Assembly: GCA_003833135.1 (NCBI GenBank)
Contig: QZLH01000615.1
Span: forward strand, 21,003-36,433
DNA: 15,431 nucleotides
From: Oehlia diaphana
Lineage: Eukaryota > Glomeromycota > Glomeromycetes > Glomerales > Glomeraceae
Direction of reading: 5' to 3'
This document shows, one piece after another, positions 8,630-15,431 of the stretch. Every line of letters begins with the position of its first letter. Within the stretch, counting starts at the first letter, position 1. A model generated the notes under the pieces. That model ran no database searches, was not told where the DNA came from, and saw nothing but the letters and a program-made list of their open reading frames with translations. The position numbers and the translations under genes are program-made.

Positions 8630-8695
8630 TAGCCGTAGTGGGGGGAATCTTAACCTGTTCCAGGGGGTATACGTTTCTTATCCTGTTCCCCTGCA
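8630..8695 (-). repeat. GC-rich dispersed motif, copy 1 (minus orientation)
   Basis: On the minus strand it reads GTATACCCCCTGGAACAGGT, then TAAG, a C-run and CACTACGG. The plus strand at 9832-9883 has TATACCCGGGGTACAGGTTA, then AGG, CCCC and GTAGTGGGGG. The shared order (TATACCC, ACAGGTTAAG, C-run, CACTACGG or its complement) shows a common repeat family in opposite orientation. Confidence 0.6.
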
Positions 8696-8824
8696 TCAGC
8701 CACATCAGCCCCAGCCACATGGATTTATTTGTGTTTTACCAGTTATCCTTATACAATACACGCGCACTCTCTTTCTTATCCTTTAAAGCTAGATAATATT
8801 TAATATTGACTTAGATATGAAGTA

Positions 8825-9515
8825 TTATTTATAAAGTTGTGAATATTTTTCACATTTAACACTTTATTTTTGATAACAGACGCGTTTTTTATCTAAAATT
8901 TATAGCACATAATTTTACAAATAATCTGACTTTTATCAAATAAGCAAAGCTGTTTAACAGGTATGGAACTACTTAGAAATTAATTTTCACCAAGCTAGCT
9001 TTGATATTTATGAAGTTATACTTATTTTTTGTGATATTTTCGTGCAGATACTTCGTGGCGTAATTTAAGCAATTTTGCCAAATAAAACTGGCCTTTATTG
9101 AATAAGTAAAGTTGTTCAAGAGGTATGGAACTACTTGTATATTAATTTTCATTAGGCTAGCTTGAATATTCGTGAAGTTATGCTAATTTTTTGTAATATT
9201 TTCGTGCAGATATTTTGTGGCGTAATTTAAGCACTTTGGTCAAATAAAACTGGCCTTTATTGATTAAGCAAAGTTGTTTAATGGGTATGGAACTACTTAG
9301 ATATGAATTTTCACCAAGCTAGCTTGGATGTTTGTGAAGTTATATTTATTTTTTGTAATGGAATTTACTGTGCGCGTATGTATTTTTTTATTTTGTAACA
9401 TAATTTCAGCACTTTAGTTAAACTAAACCGGCTTTTGTCAATACATAAAATTGTTCAGTAGGTCTACTGAATACTAAATTTTGTCAATTAACTTGAATAT
9501 TTATGAATGAATAAA
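8825..9515. repeat. Satellite-like tandem array, unit about 162 bp, about four copies
   Basis: GGTATGGAACTACTT occurs at 8960, 9122 and 9284, exactly 162 bases apart. Between them CAAGCTAGCTT, GAAGTTAT, TTTTCGTGCAGAT, GGCGTAATTTAAGCA and AAATAAAACTGGCC recur in the same order. A diverged fourth unit follows (GGTCTACTGAATACT at 9461, spacing 177), and a partial decayed unit precedes the first. All frames have stops, so it does not code. Confidence 0.9.
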
Positions 9516-9801
9516 AGTATTTCTTGGTTTTCTATAAAAATTTTTATTTTTTATTAAATTTAATAAAATACATATTAAACATTTTATTTTAATTTGAAAT
9601 GTAATGTAATATTAAAATATTAAAAATATTAAAGATATTGAAATTTTTATTTTTTTTTTGTTAAATATGAAATTAAAATATTTTTGAAGTTTTGCATTTT
9701 TTTCGCGTGAACGAAAAATATTTCTAAGGCAAATGTTACACAAAAAACATCCAATAAATTTTATGGCTGATAATTTCAATTTTAAACCAATCATATTTAA
9801 G
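9516..9801. other. Low-complexity A/T-rich DNA, no gene
   Basis: Almost pure A/T with runs such as TTTTTATTTTTTTTTG. The 60-codon minus-strand frame here encodes low-complexity K/I/F/N sequence and is taken as chance. Confidence 0.6.
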
Positions 9802-9803
9802 GA

Positions 9804-9897
9804 AAAGGGGTACGGCCGTACGGGATAATAATCTATACCCGGGGTACAGGTTAAGGATCCCCGTAGTGGGGGTACAAAATATCCCGTGTGATGATTT
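9804..9897 (+). repeat. GC-rich dispersed motif, copy 2, with hairpin arms
   Basis: Contains GGGGTACGGCCGTACGGGAT and the motif shared with 8630-8695. ACGGGATA near the left and TATCCCGT near 9890 form 8-base inverted arms, and CCCC-GTAG-TGGGG makes an inner hairpin. It is sharply more GC-rich than the DNA on its left, which marks the edge of a separate sequence block that extends to about 10260. Confidence 0.6.
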
Positions 9898-10260
9898 TGT
9901 CACATTGTCACGTGATGGCGGCGGACTGCGTTGTTTATATTTATCTCAGCGCCGACTAATTTTTTTGTGGTCCGATCTTTATTTGTCACTTGCATACGAT
10001 CACGTGCTATTTTCTTATACGATCAAATTATGCAACCGTATTTTTCTTGGACCATCAGATACTATTTTCTTATTAGAGGTGCAACTTTACCGACGTAACT
10101 GCCGTAACAAAGTTACGTCAATAACGTCACTGCAGATGCTCACATAGAAATTTTATAATAATTTATATAATATCGAGCTACGTCACGAGTTGCAACCTTT
10201 TCATTGACTTAATGATTGGACGTAGCTAAAAAAAGGAAAAGTCTGCACCAGTTCTGCACC
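9898..10260. repeat. Non-coding block of higher G+C, probably part of a dispersed element
   Basis: Carries CACGTG at about 9910 and 10001, a repeated CTATTTTCTTA segment (near 10008 and 10061), several ACGTCA/TGACGT sites, and paired arms AGCTACGTC (10176-10184) and GACGTAGCT (10219-10227). The 93-codon plus-strand frame 9866-10147 that overlaps it has no recognisable domain and seems incidental. Origin of the block unknown. Confidence 0.45.
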
Positions 10261-10339
10261 CCTATATTTGTAAAAAATTGCTTTATCCACCATTAAAAAT
10301 GCGAATTATTTTAATAACAAGGGACATGATGATGATTAG

Positions 10340-10424
10340 AACCTTTGGAAAAACTGGTATTTACTGGAAACTTTGGAAAAACTGATATTTTACTGGAAAC
10401 TTTAAAAAACTTGTATTTTACTGC
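10340..10424. repeat. Three tandem copies of a 28-29 bp unit
   Basis: Copies at 10340-10367, 10368-10396 and 10397-10424, each of the form AACTTTGGAAAAACTG, then TATTTTACTGG. They differ by a few bases. Not coding. Confidence 0.85.
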
Positions 10425-10483
10425 GGATTATGCGGTTCAATACAAAAAGATTCAAATTATGTGATTTTATGATGCGGTTAACT

Positions 10484-10510
10484 AAAATTATGTATTTATC
10501 ACATAATTAT
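10484..10510. repeat. Small palindrome
   Basis: AATTATGT-ATTTATC-ACATAATT can form an 8-bp stem with a 7-base loop. Related ATGTGATTTTATG and CACATAAAATCAT sequences lie on either side, making a loosely symmetric patch over about 10455-10545. Confidence 0.6.
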
Positions 10511-10846
10511 TCGTTTTATGCAATCACATAAAATCATCGTCCTTGGATCAGATATGCAAAAACTGAAACATGGAAGAAATTTACGGTTATCAAATTGAAA
10601 TGATATTGATTATTCTAAATTATAGATTATACTGGCATGTTTACGACGTCGTTTACGATATTATTCCACTGAGAATACCAAATAATAAGTTCCCTACTTG
10701 AACTTTTAAAATCATCGCCTGGCTGTCCTGCCATGTTTTAATAAAATGGATGGTTGACGGACATTATTAGAAAGCGACTGATCTTATTTCTATTTTCATT
10801 ATGTTATACAGAACAAGCATCAGGGAAAGTAATTTAAGTAGTGCCA

Positions 10847-10915
10847 AAGTTGATAAATAAAGGTTCCCTTTATAACTTACTATTCTCTCTGTCTTTCAAA
10901 TTAACATATCGTTTG
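10847..10915. repeat. Dispersed ~69-bp repeat, copy 2
   Basis: Partner of 2881-2949, same orientation, differing at only a handful of positions over AAGTTGATAAATAAAGGTTC to GTTTG. Confidence 0.75.
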
Positions 10916-11684
10916 AACAAATTACATTCATGACAATGTTTTTTAGAAATCACTTGGCATAAATCTCATTATTACTGTAGTTATTACTGTAGTAATCGTG
11001 TTTACTAACACTCAAATAGACAGGTGTACAGTATATCAAAAAATATAGTGTTTTATGTCTTCTTTAAACTCTCGATAACACTGACACTAAATAATACCGT
11101 ATATGATACGAAATCTATACCGTAGTTTTTTTGTTTAACTAGTATACGAGGGATGATGTTGTAAACTCTTCTGGCCAATCAAAATCGAGCATCCCGTTTT
11201 GCAGCGGAGTCATATGTCATTCTTGCATTTTGTGCGGACGCGTAGAAAAAATGTTAAACAATTAAACCATTGTGAAAAGTGAAGAAGAAAGATATTTGTA
11301 AATTAAGTAAAAATTTTATAGATTACTCTTATAAAGCATTGAAGTACCATTCGTATAAATGTAAAAGCAAATTTCTAATAAACAGTCTGCTTCTTCGAAT
11401 AGTATGATAAAATAAAAACAATTCTAAATGAATAAAAAAACCCCATCCTTTTTTTATGATGTTTAAAGATTTAAAGCCGCAAATGAAATTAATTTAAGCG
11501 AAAACTTGGGTTTGAATAAAAAAGGTTAATATATATTTATAATTCATTTTAAATTGAGACAAGTAATTGTATGCCTATCATTGTTTTTCTGGATTAGGAT
11601 CTAGGAAATTATAGAATGAGGAGAAATGGGAATGTATTTATTACATATAAATAGAGATTTATAATTTTCATAAATACTCTATAA
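10916..11684. other. Intergenic, no gene seen
   Basis: AT-rich, with stops in all frames. It lies downstream of the GTPase gene's 3' end. A search by eye on the minus strand for the missing C-terminal part of that protein (LGRH-type Cys-rich segment, VWA MIDAS motif DxSxS) found nothing. Confidence 0.5.
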
Positions 11685-11852
11685 CTACCTTTGAAGCCTG
11701 TTCTCGTTATCGGGATTAGATTGAATTTGTTCCTCATTAATAAAAGTTAGTGTTATTCCAGTCGGGAGGTAGGGAGGTGTACCTAAGAGGCCGTCACTGG
11801 TTGTCACTAGTGTCACTAGTAAAAATTTCAACTGGAGAAAAGGCAATACTGT
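11685..11852 (-). pseudogene. Possible exon remnant, 55 codons without ATG
   Basis: The minus strand is open from 11852 to TAG 11685-11687 and reads ...SDGLLGTPPYLPTGITLTF, then INEEQIQSNPDNENRLQR. The text is unusually protein-like, and the frame ends just inside a donor-like AAG|GTAGTT. It has no ATG. It follows the GTPase gene on the same strand but does not resemble the region expected there. Probably a relic or chance. Confidence 0.25.
11800..11821. repeat. GTCACTAGT microrepeat and palindrome
   Basis: GTCACTAGT occurs twice in tandem, with a related GTCACTGGT just before. ACTAGTG-T-CACTAGT is a 7-bp-arm palindrome. Confidence 0.7.
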
Positions 11853-11906
11853 TTATATCATGTCTACTATGATTCCGCTAATATCGAAAAATTATAATAT
11901 TAAAAT

Positions 11907-14900
11907 TTAATAAGTAAATAAGACCTTCAGTTCCTTATAAACAAAATTATATATACCAAGTTACAAAGAGTAAATTTTCCTTGACCATCAACACTTAATA
12001 TATAAATAACAAAAAAACAGTCAGTTAAGGTTCAAATCTTAGTTTAAATGTCCAAAATATACAGTACCTTGTATATTCCGATGCATCGTCTTCAAAAACT
12101 TTAATTTTCGTATTAACATCAATACCGTGTCTTGTATTATGGTCATATTGTTCATGACCATAAGGTAAAATGCACTATTTATACATCATTAAATTTAAAT
12201 TGTTCATTACAAATTAAATAAAATTGTTATAAAAATATTCTATACATACGAAATATCCACAGAAGTGACATTGTGCTTCACAAAAATGAAATCCATTATC
12301 ATTATGTGTATGTTTACCGAGATGTTTAGATTTGTTCGGAGGAATTTTCTTATTACATCTTAATCTTTCACTTAATTGAATGTACTATTTTAATAAATTA
12401 TAATTAAAAATTTAAGAGTTAATACATTTACCACACTAATCATTAATAACTTTATACATTGAAATTATACCTTTATAAACGCTCCTTGAAGTTGCTTTTT
12501 AGGTTTAATTACTATTTTACATACACCACCATCTTCGCATAACTCATGACATTGATGTTCATTCCTTTTAAATTTAAATATTTATAAATAAAATAAATAA
12601 ATACAAATGATAGATTACAATAATACATACCCACAAAAATGATCAACATGCAAGTCAAAAAAAGTATGAAAATGATCACTTTGACATCTTTTCTCGCAAT
12701 ACGGAATTGGGCATTGAATTGGACAAGTCTCAATTTCACAGCTGTGTAATTCATGATGTTCTTCATGCGATTTAATACATTTATTTGGACAATGATAATC
12801 TCCATTTACAGTAACTGTTGATAATGAACAATTTTCTCCGCAATAATGACGTGTTGATTGACATAAATGTTCACCATCAAGATGCCCTATTTCTTTTGAG
12901 CAAACTTTCTGACAATTGCGCTTATCAATAAGATTACATGGCTCACCACATAAATGCTTTATTTTTCTACAAATGTGTCTACCTTCATGTCCAGCTTTAT
13001 GGCTACATTTCGGAATTAATTTTTTGTTGTGTACATCGACAAATTGGCATGGAAAATTACATTTATGATTTGTTAAACAATCATGATCTTCTTCATGGTT
13101 GAAATTTTTCATGCATTTTAAGTGACATTGGTGGCATACTAATCCGCATAAAGTCCATAATAGAGTTAATTTATCAAATTTTTGTTCCATTTCGTATTTT
13201 CCATTGATGACAATACTATTATCTTGTGGCAATTTAGCAGTGTTTTGTGCGTACCATTTTCGTACACGTGATATACGACGCTCAACAATATAATTCGAGA
13301 ATTTAGCATAATTTTCAAACCACTTGTTTTCATCGGACATTTTTTCTCGTGATTGCACTATCTCTTCAAAATAATCTCTTAAATCTTCAGAAAGTTGGGC
13401 AAAAGATTCATTTTCATCATATAAATGAATATCGGCATCTGGTAATAATTCAATAGATTCAACATCGTTTAAAATATAGTCAGTGAAGTTAATTGTTGGA
13501 TCTTCAATTGGTTTTCCGGAATCCCGATCCTGAATGGAATAAAATTTTTTTGGTTAAAAGGATTCATAAAGTTTATATTTTTCAAACATAAATAGGAGTA
13601 CTTTTTTTATTACCATAAGTTGTTTGGTAACAGAATCTTTTTGTTCTAAACCATAAGAGATAGCAATGGGAAGTAACTTTTTTAATGTTGCAATACGGAT
13701 CTGTATGAGACTTTCATCTAATGAACTCCAGTCACATATCTAAGTTTAAAATATAAATTATTATTTTGTTTTTATTAAAATATTCGATTTTCCTTCATTA
13801 AACAAAGTTACAGACCTTTAATTTAGCCATAATTATTTTTATATTCTGTAAGAAAGTTATAGCATTTTCATATTTTACTTTTTGCTTCTCTAACTTTTTA
13901 TTAATAATTGATAGGGTTTTAAACCATGCAATTTCACCAAAAACAGGCCAAGGTATAATATCCAATCCACCTCCATACATTCTTGTAATAAAATTATCTT
14001 CACCTTCCTAAAACTTTCAATTAGTTTTTTTTTATAAAAAAAAATAAACAAACGAAAATTTTAATTACCTCTGCGATTAATTGATCAAATTTTGATTGAA
14101 ATTCTCTAATGATACCATCTTTATCTACTTTAGGAACGTCTTTGATGATAACACAAAGTCTTGCCTGGAAAATCGATAATAATTATTAATAGGTAATGTT
14201 TCCTTTTCGTATTATGATTAATTATAATTGTGATACCTGAAATAACTTTGGATCCGATTCATATAACCGTGCGCAATCTTGAAATTTCAGAAACATTGTC
14301 GATATATCTCTATTTATGATAAATTGATTCTTTTGGAATTAAATAATTTATTATTTATATTAATAAAACATGTATAACAAAAGCAGTAATAGTACAATAT
14401 ACTGTATATATATATTATATATATTTACTTTAAAAAGAATAAGATTTGAGATAATTGTATTAAAAAGCGCTAAAAACATATCTAAAGATAAAAACCATGT
14501 TATTAATTGATAAACAAAAAGATAAATTGTAAGATATCAATATATATACCTTCTTGTGGAGTTCTTTCAAAAGATTTTAATCCTTCAAAGTCAAGCGCGA
14601 CATAGATACTTTCTTGTGTGTTAACTATTAAATAAAAAGTTAATAAATCTTATTTTTGATGCAGTAGAAAATAATAAGAATTACCCAATGACATCCATAC
14701 GCCTTCGGTATAACGCTAAAGAAAAGTTACATAATTAAATTTTTTTATAATAAACAAAAGATTTAAAAGGGATATCATATATCAATTACCGAACCATCAA
14801 ATGTAGTTCCAACAAGATGATTTAACATAAATGATTTTCCACATGATTGTTCGCCCATGCTTGAAATAACTTCTACTTTTTTATTACCAAAATGCCTGAA

Positions 14901-15185
14901 AATTCCTTCATACCAACCAAAAGATATGTTTTTTGATATAATGTCTACATGATGACCGTCTTCAACTTCAATTGGATAATTTTCATTCGAAGATAATCCA
15001 TCTTTAAGTGGCTGAAATAAATTGTTTCTTGTTACAGCAATTTGTATAGGAATTAAACAACTAAGTTGAATAATCCATTCCCCTAATTGATATTCTTCCG
15101 AAAATTTCTTCCGAAAATTCGCATTGTCAACATCAAGATTAGGGATGGCAACGGTCACGGTCATTAACCGGTTATGACCGGTCAT
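11907..15185 (-). CDS. Large GTPase with Cys/His-rich zinc-binding repeats, 14 exons, both ends doubtful
   Basis: Exons (minus): 15185-14790, 14715-14685, 14624-14550, 14481-14429, 14329-14237, 14164-14069, 14007-13816, 13739-13614, 13529-12631, 12564-12471, 12384-12250, 12174-12068, 11993-11957, 11933-11907. They total 2361 nt = 787 codons, with every intron GT/AG and the frame kept. GTPase: P-loop GEQSCGKS at 111-118, switch T135 (RYTEGVWMSL), G3 DFEG at 154-157, IIKD at 222-225. This layout matches GBP/VLIG-like large GTPases, so GTP binding is likely. A helical linker (~250-480) precedes Cys/His-rich repeats (~482-735) with H-x-CGE-x-C units recalling NFX1-type zinc fingers. Related fungal proteins, from memory, continue to a VWA domain; here the frame ends after ...TLCNL plus eight residues. 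Without the intron at 12067-11994 it would stop at once. Residues 1-15 come from repeat DNA, so the true start is uncertain. Role unknown; defence or protein quality control are guesses. Confidence 0.82.
14403..14425. repeat. TA-rich microsatellite within an intron
   Basis: A (TA)n-like run inside the intron between the fourth and fifth coding exons of the GTPase gene. It is intronic and has no effect on the reading frame. Confidence 0.6.
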
Positions 15186-15290
15186 GACCGTGACCGATAT
15201 CGGTCGGTCAAAGACCTCTGACCGACCGTTTGACCGACCGGTCTGACCGACCGTTTAACCGACCGTTTGACCGACCGTTTAACCGATCCT
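15140..15290. repeat. TAGGGATGGCAACGGTC repeat with GACCGACCGTTT tandem units
   Basis: Starts abruptly at TAGGGATGGCAACGGTC, next to the conserved coding sequence of the GTPase. It continues with GGTCATTAACCGGTTATGACC-type palindromic text and then five to six 12-bp units of TGACCGACCGTT or TAACCGACCGTT (about 15216-15288). It is far more GC-rich than its surroundings. The minus-strand frame encoding (RSVK)n across 15182-15406 is a by-product of these units, not a gene. Confidence 0.85.
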
Positions 15291-15431
15291 GAAAACGTTT
15301 GCGAAACGTTTTTTAATATAAAATTTAATAAAAAAATGTTTCGCAAACGTTTTTTAATTATTTTAATAGAAAACGTTGCGAAAACGTTTTTTATTAAGTA
15401 TTTCATAAAAAAAAAACGTTTCGCAAACGTT
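15291..15431. repeat. Palindromic CGTTTCGCAAACG units, at least four
   Basis: CGTTTGCGAAACG (near 15296), TGTTTCGCAAACG (near 15338), CGTTGCGAAAACG (near 15373) and CGTTTCGCAAACG (near 15417) are separated by A/T-rich spacers. Each unit is nearly its own reverse complement and orientation alternates. The array runs off the window edge. Confidence 0.85.

Noticed and set aside
8338..8796. Three overlapping frames of 70-79 codons on both strands
   Set aside because: They fall in a repeat of higher G+C where stops are rarer, and no frame resembles a known protein.
9866..10147. 93-codon plus-strand frame
   Set aside because: Lies in a repeat block, starts next to a hairpin motif, and shows no domain or splice support.
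10570..10698. Short plus-strand ATG frame (MEEIYGYQIEMILIIL)
   Set aside because: About 42 codons, no supporting features; expected by chance.
12512..12805. 97-codon minus-strand frame
   Set aside because: Overlaps the Cys-rich exon and following intron of the GTPase gene in another frame; low-complexity shadow.
14237..14307. Shorter version of GTPase exon 5, joined directly to the exon ending at 14550
   Set aside because: It keeps the frame, but skips an obvious exon (14481-14429, MFLALFNTIISNLILFK) and the NQFIINR segment, both of which fit the GTPase fold better.
15182..15406. 74-codon minus-strand frame with (RSVK)n repeats
   Set aside because: It is produced by the 12-bp GACCGACCGTTT tandem units and adjacent palindromic repeat; no sign of a real protein.

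Overview
The window looks like a gene-poor stretch of nuclear DNA from an AT-rich, transposon-laden fungus. I infer an arbuscular mycorrhizal fungus (Glomeromycotina, Rhizophagus-like). The reasons are the very high A+T content, short AT-rich introns (mostly 55-110 bp) with GTAWGT-type donors and TAG/CAG/AAG acceptors, a fungal-type GTPase / Cys-His-rich gene, and many decayed repeat families. There is no operon structure, no ribosome binding site pattern and no long single-exon gene. No rRNA, intact tRNA or CRISPR array is visible.

Region by region: (1) 60-1368, minus strand: a six-exon gene that reconstructs exactly in frame to 284 aa; uncharacterised, acidic near its C-terminus. (2) 1370-4440: AT-rich intergenic DNA with a few short open frames and a small tRNA-promoter-like patch. 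(3) 4444-6068: two inverted copies of a MITE-like repeat surrounding a small helix-turn-helix-like open frame and a patch of degenerate tandem repeats. (4) 6486-8231: remnants only, namely a fragment resembling the N-terminus of a fungal BTB-type protein, a short element with near-perfect 21-bp terminal inverted repeats, and a broken coding remnant that still has a readable intron. (5) 8338-10260: repeat-rich, with a 226-bp element carrying a 102-bp internal duplication, a ~162-bp satellite array, and two copies in opposite orientation of a GC-rich motif. (6) 10260-11906: intergenic, with small tandem repeats, a second copy of a ~69-bp dispersed repeat and one short minus-strand open frame.

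(7) 11907-15185, minus strand: the main gene. Fourteen exons join without a frame error into about 786 aa: a large GTPase domain (P-loop GEQSCGKS, switch T, DFEG, IIKD), a helical linker, then a long Cys/His-rich region of NFX1-like zinc-binding repeats. From memory, related fungal proteins continue into further Cys-rich sequence and a C-terminal von Willebrand A domain, which is absent here. (8) 15140-15431: a repeat block (GACCGACCGTTT units and palindromic CGTTTCGCAAACG units) abuts the first coding exon of the GTPase. The only in-frame ATGs upstream of the conserved region lie inside this repeat. The gene therefore appears to be cut or re-started at its 5' end by repeat DNA and shortened at its 3' end.

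I see no cooperating gene set. The two spliced genes are far apart and separated by repeats. The most interesting point is the immune-like large GTPase with zinc-rich repeats, bounded by repeat DNA.
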